DNA of 64,000 nt. Origin: Pseudomonas fildesensis. GTDB lineage: Bacteria; Pseudomonadota; Gammaproteobacteria; Pseudomonadales; Pseudomonadaceae. A program made the position numbers and the translations under genes. The notes beneath the pieces were generated by a model, which saw only the letters and a list, made by a program, of their open reading frames with translations, had not been told where the DNA came from and ran no database searches. The stretch covers positions 310,001 to 374,000 of the forward strand of contig NZ_LFMW01000004.1 of the NCBI RefSeq assembly GCF_001050345.1, given 5' to 3'. Position 1 is the stretch's first letter, and the number at the start of each line of letters is the position of its first letter. Positions 1 to 9,330 of the stretch are shown here, piece after piece.

Positions 1-850
1 CACGCACCCACTTCTGCAGGTTCGGGTAATCCACTTTCAGGTGATGAAAGTTGAAGGTCATCGACAGCTCTTTCGACTCCGGCCGCGAGTAGCGGATGCA
101 GTGTTCCAGGCTGGTGGACGACATCTCGCCAACGTTGATCAGGTCATGGCCTTCGAAGACTTCGCGGTGCATTTCCTGCAGGTAGTTGTGCACGTTGGGG
201 CCGTCGGTATAGAAGCGGCGGCCGTCACTGTTGTCTTCGGGGAAATCGGCGGGTTTGGAGATCAGGTTGATCACGTCCAGGCGGAAACCACCCACACCCT
301 TGTCGCGCCAGAAGCGCATCAACTTGAACACCTCGGCGCGCACCTGGGGGTTGTCCCAATTAAGGTCGGCCTGGGTGTGATCGAACAGGTGCAGGAAGTA
401 CTGGCCGGTTTGCGCCTCGTATTCCCAGGCTGAGCCACCGAACTTGGATTCCCAGTTGTTCGGCTGGTCGCGCCAGATATAGAAATCACGGTACGGATTG
501 TCGAGGCTGCTGCGTGCCTGCTGGAACCACTCATGCTCGATGGACGTGTGATTGACCACGATGTCGAGCATCAACTTGATGCCGCGCTTGGCCGCTTCGC
601 TGATCAGTAGGTCGCAGTCGGCCATGGTCCCGTAGCTCGGGTCGATGGCGTAGTAGTCGCTGATGTCGTAGCCGTTGTCGCGTTGCGGCGAGCGCAGGAA
701 CGGCGTGATCCACAGGCAGTCCACGCCCAGCCATTTCAGGTAATCGAGTTTGTCCACGATACCCAGCAGGTCACCGGTGGCGTTACCCGCGTGGCTGTGG
801 AAGCTTTTGGGGTAGATCTGGTAGATCACCGAGTGTTGCCAGTCTTGCAT
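1..850 (-). CDS. treC: Alpha,alpha-phosphotrehalase (trehalose-6-phosphate hydrolase), 3' part cut by window edge
   Basis: Hydrolyses trehalose 6-phosphate to glucose and glucose 6-phosphate in the cytoplasm, the step after PTS uptake by TreP. The reading frame is open from the ATG at 850 to the window edge (283 codons), so the C-terminal half is missing. It starts MQDWQHSVIYQIYPKSF and shows the GH13 signatures: the region I motif DIVVNHTS and the region II motif GFRLDVINL, which carries the catalytic Asp. Region III lies around VGEMSS. It is downstream of treP on the same strand with a REP element in the 119 bp between them, as in the Pseudomonas treRPC layout. The family is certain; the choice of TreC over oligo-1,6-glucosidase rests mainly on the neighbouring treP and treR. 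Confidence 0.93.
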   Translation of the reverse strand, partial: MQDWQHSVIYQIYPKSFHSHAGNATGDLLGIVDKLDYLKWLGVDCLWITPFLRSPQRDNGYDISDYYAIDPSYGTMADCDLLISEAAKRGIKLMLDIVVNHTSIEHEWFQQARSSLDNPYRDFYIWRDQPNNWESKFGGSAWEYEAQTGQYFLHLFDHTQADLNWDNPQVRAEVFKLMRFWRDKGVGGFRLDVINLISKPADFPEDNSDGRRFYTDGPNVHNYLQEMHREVFEGHDLINVGEMSSTSLEHCIRYSRPESKELSMTFNFHHLKVDYPNLQKWVR

Positions 851-892
851 GGTGGGCTCCTTCAGTAGATTTTGGTGCTGGCCTTGAGGGCC

Positions 893-960
893 TCATCGCG
901 AGCAAACCCGCTCCCACATTTGGAATGCATTCCCCTGTGGGAGCCGGGCTTGCCCGCGGG
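893..960. repeat. REP doublet between treP and treC
   Basis: Two inverted copies of the Pseudomonas REP core face each other: tcgcgagcaaacccgctccc on the left and gggagccgggcttgcccgcg on the right, separated by about 20 bp. This is a REPIN-like palindrome, expected to fold in RNA or single-stranded DNA. It sits inside the presumed treP-treC transcript. Confidence 0.8.
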
Positions 961-969
961 AGCGGTAGA

Positions 970-2412
970 TCAGGCGACCCTGTATCCAGGCCGAACGATC
1001 TTCATGCTCAACGCACAGGTCAGAACAAACGGCACGACAATCGCCACGGCCATCCCGATCACAAAGCTTGGGATGTATTGCGGAATGATCGAGATAAAAC
1101 CGGGCAAGCCGCCGACACCGATGGCCGACGCCTGCACCTTGTTCAGCGAGAGGAAAATGCTGCCCAGGGCCGAGCCCAGCAAGGCCGCATAAAACGGGAA
1201 TTTGAAGCGCAAATTCACCCCGAACATCGCCGGCTCAGTGATGCCGAAGTAAGCGGAAATCGCCGAGGTCGAGGCCATGCTTTTATCCCGTGCATTGCGG
1301 GTCATGTAGAACACGCCGAGCGCGGCGCTGCCCTGGGCAAGGTTGGACATGACGATCATCGGCCAGATAAACGTGCCGCCCTGGGTGGAGATCAGTTGCA
1401 GGTCCACAGCGAGGAACATGTGGTGCATGCCGGTGATCACCAGCGGCGCATACAGCAGCCCGAAAATCGCCCCGCCGACCATCGGTGCCAGGTCAAACAG
1501 GGTGACCACGCCTTCAGTGATCAGGATGCCAAGGTGACGGGTCACCGGGCCAATGATCGCCAGTGCAAGCACACCGGTAACGACGATGGTGGTGATCGGC
1601 ACAACCAGCAGTTGAATCGCGTTGGGCACACGGGCCCGCAACCATTTCTCGATGACGCTCATCACATAGGCGGCCATCAGGATCGGCAGAATCTGCCCCT
1701 GGTAGCCGACTTTCTCGATCTTGAACCAGCCGAAAATGTCGAAATACGGCAGGCTCTGGCCGTCGAGGCCGGCGACCGCCTTGCCGTAGTTCCAGGCGTT
1801 GAGCAGGTCAGGGTGCACCAGCATCAGGCCGAGCACGATGCCGAGGATTTCACTGCCGCCAAACCGCTTGGCGGCCGACCAGCCCACCAGCGCCGGCAGG
1901 AACACAAACGAGGTGTTGGCCATCAGGTTGATCAGGCTCCACAGGCCATCCAGGTTCGGATAGGCCTCCAGCAAGGTCTTGTCCGCAATGAACATGCCCT
2001 TGGCACCCATCAGGTTGTTGATGCCCATCAGCAGGCCGGCAATGATCAGCGCGGGCAGGATCGGCATGAACACGTCGGAGAACACGCGCACGAGACGCTG
2101 CATGGCGTTGGTCTTGTCGGCGCCCTTCTTCTTGACGTCGGCGATGGTGGCGGCGGCGAGGCCAGTCTGTTCGCGCAGGGCGGCGTAGACCTTTTCCACT
2201 TCGCCAGGGCCGATCACCACCTGGAACAGGCCGCCGGTGAAGAACGAGCCCTTGACCAGATCGACCTGGCTCAACGCGCCGTTGTTGACCAGGCTCGGGT
2301 CCTTGAGCGCCAGGCGCAGACGGGTCACACAGTGGGCAGCTTGCTCAAGGTTGTCGCGGCCCCCGAGGTTCTCGAGAATCTCGCGGGCAATATTCGAATA
2401 GTCGTGGCTCAT
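970..2412 (-). CDS. treP: PTS trehalose transporter, EIIBC component
   Basis: Inner-membrane permease that imports trehalose and phosphorylates it to trehalose 6-phosphate. The 480-residue protein has an N-terminal EIIB domain (about 1-85) with the phospho-accepting Cys28 in AAHCVTRLRL. The EIIC membrane domain follows from about residue 105, with repeated hydrophobic segments. The EIIC motif GxTEPAxFGxN is visible as FGITEPAMFGVN. No EIIA domain is attached, so phosphate must come from an EIIA elsewhere. It lies upstream of treC and divergent from treR, with two palindromic operators in the shared region. The trehalose assignment depends on this context plus family resemblance. Confidence 0.95.
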   Translation of the reverse strand: MSHDYSNIAREILENLGGRDNLEQAAHCVTRLRLALKDPSLVNNGALSQVDLVKGSFFTGGLFQVVIGPGEVEKVYAALREQTGLAAATIADVKKKGADKTNAMQRLVRVFSDVFMPILPALIIAGLLMGINNLMGAKGMFIADKTLLEAYPNLDGLWSLINLMANTSFVFLPALVGWSAAKRFGGSEILGIVLGLMLVHPDLLNAWNYGKAVAGLDGQSLPYFDIFGWFKIEKVGYQGQILPILMAAYVMSVIEKWLRARVPNAIQLLVVPITTIVVTGVLALAIIGPVTRHLGILITEGVVTLFDLAPMVGGAIFGLLYAPLVITGMHHMFLAVDLQLISTQGGTFIWPMIVMSNLAQGSAALGVFYMTRNARDKSMASTSAISAYFGITEPAMFGVNLRFKFPFYAALLGSALGSIFLSLNKVQASAIGVGGLPGFISIIPQYIPSFVIGMAVAIVVPFVLTCALSMKIVRPGYRVA

Positions 2413-2476
2413 GCTTGTTTTCCACTTTGATTTTTTTATTTGGGGGCAGTCATTGGCAGCACGCCGAGGGCAAAAT

Positions 2477-2494
2477 TACTCGTCTGTACGAGTT
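2477..2494. promoter_or_regulatory. Putative TreR operator 1
   Basis: Palindrome tACTCGTctgtACGAGTt: seven-base half-sites around a 4 bp spacer, with one imperfect outer base. The next copy begins 26 bp further on, so the two sites face roughly the same side of the helix. Assignment to TreR is inferred from position. Confidence 0.75.
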
Positions 2495-2502
2495 AAAGCA
2501 AC

Positions 2503-2520
2503 AACTCGTCTGTACGAGTT
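2503..2520. promoter_or_regulatory. Putative TreR operator 2
   Basis: Perfect inverted repeat AACTCGTctgtACGAGTT with the same 4 bp spacer as operator 1. Identical core and spacer in both copies indicate selection for binding by a dimeric regulator, most simply the divergently encoded GntR-family TreR. Confidence 0.8.
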
Positions 2521-2538
2521 ACATTTTGTTTAATTAAT

Positions 2539-2652
2539 GTAGGAGCGAGCGTGCTCGCGAAGGTCGTTAACGATGACGCGTGCACACTGCAAACACGCGG
2601 CGCCCTTGAGTGCTTCGCGAGCAAGGGCTAGCCGCCCGCCTCGCTCCTACAG
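2539..2652. repeat. Inverted REP pair upstream of treR
   Basis: The left arm begins tgtaggagcgagcgtgctcg and the right arm ends cgcccgcctcgctcctacag, giving a palindrome of about 114 bp with a divergent centre. Both arms carry the REP core around GCTCGCGA. A single arm of the same subfamily occurs near 47350. Confidence 0.75.
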
Positions 2653-2760
2653 AGGCCGCAGAAATCCGTGGGTCTAATGGACAAACCCCACCGGTGCCAC
2701 TAAGGTTCCTGCCTTGAATGCGCAGTTCACCTTCATCAAGTCGGGCACAGAGCCATCCCC

Positions 2761-3465
2761 ATGAGCAAATACAACCAGATCTATACCGATCTGCTTGCCA
2801 GCATCACCACTGAACGCCTGCAACGCGGCACGCGCCTTCCCTCCGAAACCGAATTGATGGACGCCTACCAAGCGAGCCGTGGCACCGTACGTCGGGCCAT
2901 CGAGCAGCTGCAGGAGCGCGGGTTTGCGCAAAAAATCCACGGCAAGGGCACCTTCGTGCTCTCGCCGAACCCCATCGAGTTCCAACTGGGCGGCATCGTC
3001 AGCTTTCACGAAACCCACGCCGACTTGGGCGATGACGTACGCACCGAAGTCGTCGAGTTCACCCAGTTCCCGCTGGAAGGTTCACTGCAGCAACACATTG
3101 AAGCCGAACCCGGCACCCTGATCACCCGCATCAAACGGGTACGGCGCATCGGCGGCAAACGGGTGATCCTCGACATCAACCACTTCGTCACCGACGTGAT
3201 CCCCGGGCTCGACCGCTCGATTGCCGAGCAGTCGATCTACGCGTTTATCGAAGAGACACTGCAACTGCAGATCAGCTACGCCCAACGCACCATCGAAGCC
3301 CTGCCCCGCAGCAAGGACGACCAGGCACACCTCGACCTCGACGGCCAAAGCCACGTGATCGTAGTGAGCAACCAGACGTTTTTGCACGATGGGCGGCAGT
3401 TCGAGTACACCGAGTCGCGGCATACGCTGGATAAGTTTTACTTTTCGGATATTGCGCGGCGATAA
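2761..3465 (+). CDS. treR: Trehalose operon transcriptional regulator, GntR family
   Basis: Probable trehalose-6-phosphate-responsive repressor of treP-treC. The 234-residue protein has an N-terminal GntR winged helix (about 1-70; the helix-turn-helix reads SETELMDAYQASRGTVRRAI) and the HGKGTFV wing. A UTRA ligand-binding domain (about 95-230) follows. It is divergent from treP and followed by a strong terminator. The Bacillus TreR is of this same GntR/UTRA type, unlike the LacI-type TreR of E. coli. The effector and target are inferred from context. Confidence 0.92.
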   Translation: MSKYNQIYTDLLASITTERLQRGTRLPSETELMDAYQASRGTVRRAIEQLQERGFAQKIHGKGTFVLSPNPIEFQLGGIVSFHETHADLGDDVRTEVVEFTQFPLEGSLQQHIEAEPGTLITRIKRVRRIGGKRVILDINHFVTDVIPGLDRSIAEQSIYAFIEETLQLQISYAQRTIEALPRSKDDQAHLDLDGQSHVIVVSNQTFLHDGRQFEYTESRHTLDKFYFSDIARR

Positions 3466-3482
3466 ACAAACGCCAGAAACAC

Positions 3483-3509
3483 AAAACCCCGGCACATGGC
3501 CGGGGTTTT
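3483..3509. terminator. Bidirectional intrinsic terminator between treR and guaA
   Basis: An 11 bp stem (aaaaccccggc / gccggggtttt) with loop acatg. A-tracts and T-tracts on either side let it serve treR on the plus strand and guaA on the minus strand. Confidence 0.88.
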
Positions 3510-3539
3510 GTTATTCAGCACTTACCTGCTACGGCAGGA

Positions 3540-5117
3540 TCATTCCCACTCAATAGTCGCCGGCGGCTTGCTCGACACGTCATACGTCACGCGCGAAATG
3601 CCTTCGATTTCATTGATGATACGACCGCTGACAGTCTCCAGCAGTTCGTATGGCAGGTGTGCCCAACGGGCGGTCATGAAGTCGATGGTTTCCACCGCAC
3701 GCAAGGCCACAACCCACGCGTAACGACGGCCGTCGCCTACAACGCCAACCGATTTCACCGGCTGGAACACCACGAAGGCCTGGCTGACTTTGTGATACCA
3801 GTCGGCCTTGCGCAGTTCTTCGATGAAGATGTGGTCGGCGCGACGCAGCAGGTCGGCGTACTCCTTCTTCACTTCACCGAGGATGCGCACGCCCAGGCCC
3901 GGGCCCGGGAATGGGTGGCGGTAGACCATGTCGTACGGCAGGCCCAGTTCCAGGCCCAGACGGCGGACTTCGTCCTTGAACAGTTCGCGCAGCGGTTCTA
4001 CCAGCTTGAGGTTCATTTCCTCAGGCAGGCCACCCACGTTGTGGTGGGACTTGATCACGTGGGCCTTGCCGCTCTTGGCGCCGGCCGACTCGATCACGTC
4101 AGGGTAGATGGTGCCCTGGGCGAGGTACTTGATGTTGTCCAAGTGTTTGGCCTGGGCATCGAATACGTCGATGAAGGTGCGACCGATGATCTTGCGCTTC
4201 TTCTCTGGGTCGGACTCGCCGGCCAGGTTGTTGAGGAACTGATCTTCAGCGTTCGCGCGGATCACCTTGACGCCCATGTTCTCGGCGAACATAGCCATCA
4301 CTTGCTCGCCTTCGTGCAAGCGCAGCAGGCCGTTGTCGACGAAGACGCAGGTCAGTTGGTCACCGATAGCTTTGTGCAGCAGCGCAGCGACCACGGAGGA
4401 GTCAACACCGCCGGACAAGCCGAGCAGCACGTTGTCGGTACCGACCTGGGCGCGGATGTTGGCGATGGCGTCTTCAGCGATTTTCGACGGGGTCCACAGG
4501 GCTTCACACCCGCAGATGTCGAGGATGAAGCGCGACAGGATGCGACCGCCTTGCTTGGTGTGGGTCACTTCCGGGTGGAACTGCACGCCGTAGTAGCCGC
4601 GCTCGTCGTTGAACATACCGGCGATCGGGCAGCTCGGGGTGCTGGCCAGGATGTGGAAGTCTTCCGGCATCTTGGTGACCTTGTCACCGTGGCTCATCCA
4701 CACGTCGAGGCCGAACAGGCCGTCGGCGTCGACGTGGTCTTCGATGCCGTCCAGCAGGCGGCTCTTGCCGACTACGTCGACACGGGCGTAACCGAATTCA
4801 CGCAGCTCGGAACCTTCAACCTTGCCGCCCAGTTGCTCGGCCATGGTCTGCATGCCGTAGCAGATACCAAAGACGGGCACGCCCAGGTCAAATACGGCTT
4901 GCGGGCAGCGCGGGCTGTTGGCTTCGTGCACGGACTCGGGGCCACCGGCGAGGATGACGCCTTTCGGTGCGAATTCGCGGATCGCTTCGTCGTCCATGTC
5001 GAACGGATGCAGTTCGCAGTACACGCCGATTTCACGCACGCGGCGGGCGATCAGCTGGGTGTACTGGGAACCGAAGTCGAGGATCAGGATGCGGTGGGCG
5101 TGAATGTCGAGGGCCAT
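3540..5117 (-). CDS. guaA: GMP synthase (glutamine-hydrolysing)
   Basis: Converts XMP to GMP with ATP and glutamine, the last step of guanine nucleotide synthesis. The 525-residue protein has a class I glutamine amidotransferase domain (about 8-205) with the nucleophile Cys86 in FGICYGM and the His/Glu pair in QFHPEVTHT. The ATP pyrophosphatase domain follows with the PP-loop SGGVDSS and the C-terminal dimerisation domain ending PPATIEWE. The start at 5117 ([16 protein letters not shown]) was preferred to an upstream in-frame start at 5186, because the extra 23 residues are not family-like and cover the intergenic hairpin. It lies 82 bp downstream of guaB. Confidence 0.98.
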   Translation of the reverse strand: MALDIHAHRILILDFGSQYTQLIARRVREIGVYCELHPFDMDDEAIREFAPKGVILAGGPESVHEANSPRCPQAVFDLGVPVFGICYGMQTMAEQLGGKVEGSELREFGYARVDVVGKSRLLDGIEDHVDADGLFGLDVWMSHGDKVTKMPEDFHILASTPSCPIAGMFNDERGYYGVQFHPEVTHTKQGGRILSRFILDICGCEALWTPSKIAEDAIANIRAQVGTDNVLLGLSGGVDSSVVAALLHKAIGDQLTCVFVDNGLLRLHEGEQVMAMFAENMGVKVIRANAEDQFLNNLAGESDPEKKRKIIGRTFIDVFDAQAKHLDNIKYLAQGTIYPDVIESAGAKSGKAHVIKSHHNVGGLPEEMNLKLVEPLRELFKDEVRRLGLELGLPYDMVYRHPFPGPGLGVRILGEVKKEYADLLRRADHIFIEELRKADWYHKVSQAFVVFQPVKSVGVVGDGRRYAWVVALRAVETIDFMTARWAHLPYELLETVSGRIINEIEGISRVTYDVSSKPPATIEWE

Positions 5118-5151
5118 GAGATCAGTCTCGTCTAATGAATCAGAAACAACT

Positions 5152-5174
5152 CGGGGCTGAATAAGACAGCCCCG
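5152..5174 (-). other. Intercistronic hairpin between guaB and guaA
   Basis: A perfect 8 bp GC-rich stem (cggggctg / cagccccg) with a 7-base loop. It is not followed by a clear T-run on the minus strand, so it may be a stability or partial attenuation element rather than a full terminator. Confidence 0.5.
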
Positions 5175-5199
5175 GTTACTTAACATTTTGCTGGAAGCT

Positions 5200-6723
<1,524 letters not shown>

Positions 6724-6788
6724 TCAGGTCTCAATGTAAAACTCTGACATATTTGGGAATAGTGATAGAAGGAGACTTTCGAGGCCCT

Positions 6789-6926
6789 GATCGTTCCTGC
6801 GCTCCGCGTGGGAATGCCTCTTTGGACGCTCCGCGTCCCGCTGTCGGCGCAAGGCTTAAGCACTGCGCAAGGGTGACGCGGAGCGTCACTGGATGCATTC
6901 CCACGCAGGGGCGTGGGAACGATCAC
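6789..6926. repeat. Dyad intergenic repeat, 'cgttcccacgc' family, copy 1
   Basis: The left arm reads gatcgttcctgcgctccgcg and the right arm ends with cgcaggggcgtgggaacgat. Inner arms (gacgctccgcgtc, gacgcggagcgtc) are also complementary, giving a long cruciform. A second, better-conserved copy lies at 13609-13717. It is distinct from the REP elements in this window. Confidence 0.8.
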
Positions 6927-6930
6927 AAGC

Positions 6931-7479
6931 CTACAATTCGACTTTGACCCAGCTGATTTTTTGATCGAGCCAATCGGCAAACTCGTCGATAAAACTCTGC
7001 TTGAACCCCGCCTCTGCCCAGTTGTTGAAGATAAATCCCAGGTTGGAAAACCCGCATTCCTGCAGGAACAGGAAGCCATTGATGTCGTCTTCATGACCGC
7101 ACAAAGGGCAGGTGAAGTTATCAGTGTGGCCGGGCATCCAGTCTTCCAGGCTTTCGAACAGCGCCTCACCGACTTCCTTGAGGCATTCCGGGCAGCCGGC
7201 TTCTTCGAGAAAGCCCTTGGCCGGCGTATAGATACAGCGCTTGTAGATGATCTCCAGGCCATTGATCGGCTCGTTGAACGGCAGCGCCTCGGGGTGCAAC
7301 ACCACGGCACGGGCACCGTCGGCCAGCGCGTACGCCATGCGGTTGCCGGTGCGCCCGCAAGTGGTCAGCTCTTCCTTGATGATGTTCTTGCGCACCAGCC
7401 AACGCACGATCGCCCGGGCGCGGGGTTCGTGGACGGGCAAGGTGGAAATTTTCGGGACAAGGATGCTTTGGGAATTCAT
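6931..7479 (-). CDS. Zinc-ribbon-like protein of unknown function
   Basis: The 182-residue protein (MNSQSILVPKIST start) has two Cys-x2-Cys pairs, in GCPECLKEV and CPLCGHED, about 37 residues apart, suggesting one structural zinc site. No signal peptide or membrane segment is visible. The start at 7479 is preferred to an in-frame start at 7542, which overlaps the neighbouring transporter gene. It follows the transporter gene on the same strand with a short gap. I do not recognise a function. Confidence 0.8.
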   Translation of the reverse strand: MNSQSILVPKISTLPVHEPRARAIVRWLVRKNIIKEELTTCGRTGNRMAYALADGARAVVLHPEALPFNEPINGLEIIYKRCIYTPAKGFLEEAGCPECLKEVGEALFESLEDWMPGHTDNFTCPLCGHEDDINGFLFLQECGFSNLGFIFNNWAEAGFKQSFIDEFADWLDQKISWVKVEL

Positions 7480-7538
7480 GGGGTCACGGTGCCAAATAAA
7501 TTTCTGCGGCGGGCAGCTTAATCCCTGGCACCCGCAGG

Positions 7539-8306
7539 TCAAGTGCTCAAGTACCGCCCGATCAAAGCAATGCCGCTGGCCAATACCAGCCAGGTCACCA
7601 GCCGTATAAAGGCTTCACGGGACATGCGCATCGTCAGCCTGCGCCCGCACCACAGCCCCAGGGCCATCGCCGGCAGCAGGCACAGCGCCAACAGCAACAG
7701 CGGCCAGTCAGCATACACCCCGGCAACCAGGAACAGGCTGAGGCGCACCACGGTGCTGCAACTGATCAGCGCGCTTTGGGTGGCGCGCGCCGCGTCCTTG
7801 GGCAAACGGCTGTTCAGGTAGATCGCATATAAAAAGCCGCCACTGCCGAACAGCGCACCAAACAGGCCGCCGACGGTGCCCATGGGAATTGACCAACCCG
7901 CCGCCAATTGCGTCGGCCGGGCTTTCACCGCCAGGCTGTAAATCGCATAGGCGCTGATAAACAGCCCCATCAACAGCAGCAACAGATCCGAATGCAAATT
8001 GAGCAAAAACACCACGCCCAGGGTGCAGCCGATAGCCATGCACGGCAACAGCCGCAACAACTCCGGCTTATCCACGTCCCGTCGTGATTGCAGCAGGTTG
8101 CCAAAGGCCGCGACAAAATCCAGCAGCACGAGCAGCGGGATGATCTTCGACAGCGGCATAAACACAATCAGAATCGGCCCCGCCACCAGTGCCGTACCGA
8201 AGCCGGCGATGCCAAACACGATATACGCCACGACGATGCCCAGGCCGATCACCAGCCAATCCACACCACCAAACGACCACTGACTCATCAGCTCAACCGG
8301 GCTCAT
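7539..8306 (-). CDS. TauE/SafE family membrane exporter
   Basis: A 255-residue inner-membrane protein with about eight hydrophobic helices. It carries two glycine-rich repeats typical of the TauE/SafE (DUF81) family: GIAGFGTALVAGP near residue 33 and GTVGGLFGALFGSGGF near 143. Family members export sulfite, sulfoacetate or other small organic anions; the substrate here cannot be read from sequence. It is divergent from a LysR regulator 99 bp away, which probably controls it. Confidence 0.9.
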   Translation of the reverse strand: MSPVELMSQWSFGGVDWLVIGLGIVVAYIVFGIAGFGTALVAGPILIVFMPLSKIIPLLVLLDFVAAFGNLLQSRRDVDKPELLRLLPCMAIGCTLGVVFLLNLHSDLLLLLMGLFISAYAIYSLAVKARPTQLAAGWSIPMGTVGGLFGALFGSGGFLYAIYLNSRLPKDAARATQSALISCSTVVRLSLFLVAGVYADWPLLLLALCLLPAMALGLWCGRRLTMRMSREAFIRLVTWLVLASGIALIGRYLST

Positions 8307-8405
8307 GGGTTATTCCTTAAAAGAGATGTCCATCACTTTAGCCATCAGCGAGGGTTGCGACTAATATCTTCAAAGCCCCCCACCCATCTCGAAAAGGCAT
8401 GACGC

Positions 8406-9296
8406 GTGATTTCCACTCGCCAACTGCGCTACTTCGTCGAAATCGCCGACAGCGGCAGCTTCAGTGCCGCCGCCGAACGCCTGTTTGTGGCGCAATCGGC
8501 GTTGAGCCGACAGATCAAGGAGCTGGAAACCCAGCTGAAAACCCCGTTGTTCGAGCGCACCGCGCGCCAGCCCCGGCTGACGGCCGCCGGTGAAGCCTTT
8601 TACCCCCGGGCACGCAACCTGCTGGGCGAACTGCTCAAAGCCAGTGAAATGGCAACCCAGGTCGGCAACGGCCAACTCGGCACCCTGCGCCTCAGCCATT
8701 CGAGCACCGTGCCGATGAGCGGCGCGTTGCTGCAAGGGATCAGCACATGGCTGGAGCGCTGCCCCGGCGTGTCGATGGACATCGTCAAACTGTCCTCCGA
8801 AGCGCAGTTGGAAGACATTGCCGACGGTCGCCTGGACATCGGCCTGTTGCGCTTGCCGGTATTGCGCCAGCGCGAAGGCGTTCGCGTGGTGCCTTTATAC
8901 AGTGAGCGACTGTTGCTGGCGGTGCCACCGAATCACCCGCTGGCGCGCAGCGATACGCCTGTCGAACTTGAGCAACTCAAGGATGAGGCGTTTATCTCGA
9001 TCCCCCATCCCCAGCGCGGCGGCCTGAGTTATCTGTCAGCCGAGTTGTGCATGCGCGCCGGATTTTTCCCCAAGGCGGCGCGGGTAATGTCGCGCAAGAC
9101 CACGCAGTTGCAGTTGATCCAGGCCGGGTTCGGTATTGCCTTGTTACCAAAATCCATACAGGACATCGCGCCTGCCAACGTGCACTTTTTGCCCCTGGCC
9201 GACCCGGACTGCCTCAGCACCGTGGCCCTGGCGTGCCCGCAGTCACCGAGCGCGCTGGTGGAGCAATTCTGTCAAACCTTACGCGAATGCCTATAA
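8406..9296 (+). CDS. LysR-family transcriptional regulator
   Basis: The 296-residue protein has an N-terminal winged helix-turn-helix (about 3-62: LRYFVEIADSGSFSAAAERL, then SALSRQIKELE) and a periplasmic-binding-like effector domain. It is divergent from the TauE/SafE gene, the usual arrangement for a LysR regulator and its target. Its stop lies 30 bp before xseA. The effector is unknown. Confidence 0.93.
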   Translation: MISTRQLRYFVEIADSGSFSAAAERLFVAQSALSRQIKELETQLKTPLFERTARQPRLTAAGEAFYPRARNLLGELLKASEMATQVGNGQLGTLRLSHSSTVPMSGALLQGISTWLERCPGVSMDIVKLSSEAQLEDIADGRLDIGLLRLPVLRQREGVRVVPLYSERLLLAVPPNHPLARSDTPVELEQLKDEAFISIPHPQRGGLSYLSAELCMRAGFFPKAARVMSRKTTQLQLIQAGFGIALLPKSIQDIAPANVHFLPLADPDCLSTVALACPQSPSALVEQFCQTLRECL

Positions 9297-9306
9297 ACTG
9301 CCGCCC

Positions 9307-9330
9307 ATGATTAAAGATCTCTCCCCATGA
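9307..9330 (+). CDS. Possible 7-codon leader ORF overlapping the xseA start
   Basis: An ATG at 9307 opens MIKDLSP and stops at TGA 9328-9330, overlapping the xseA ATG by four bases (ATGA). It arose from a 16 bp direct duplication of the xseA start (cccatgattaaagatc at 9304 and 9324, 20 bp period). It may be an accident of the duplication or may couple translation into xseA. There is no independent evidence that it is translated. Confidence 0.35.
   Translation: MIKDLSP

Larger units (their letters stand above)
2413..2760. promoter_or_regulatory. Divergent treP/treR intergenic region
   Basis: These 348 bp hold the two TreR-like operators (2477-2520), then a long inverted REP pair (about 2539-2652), then about 100 bp leading to treR. 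No further gene is visible. The operators lie 65-108 bp upstream of the treP start and about 240 bp from treR, which suggests they mainly control treP-treC. Confidence 0.7.

Noticed and set aside
925..2430. A 501-codon open frame antisense to treP
   Set aside because: Shadow of treP; the translation is His/Gln/Asp-rich with no family pattern.
3657..5135. A long open frame antisense to guaA
   Set aside because: Shadow of guaA, explained by codon bias.
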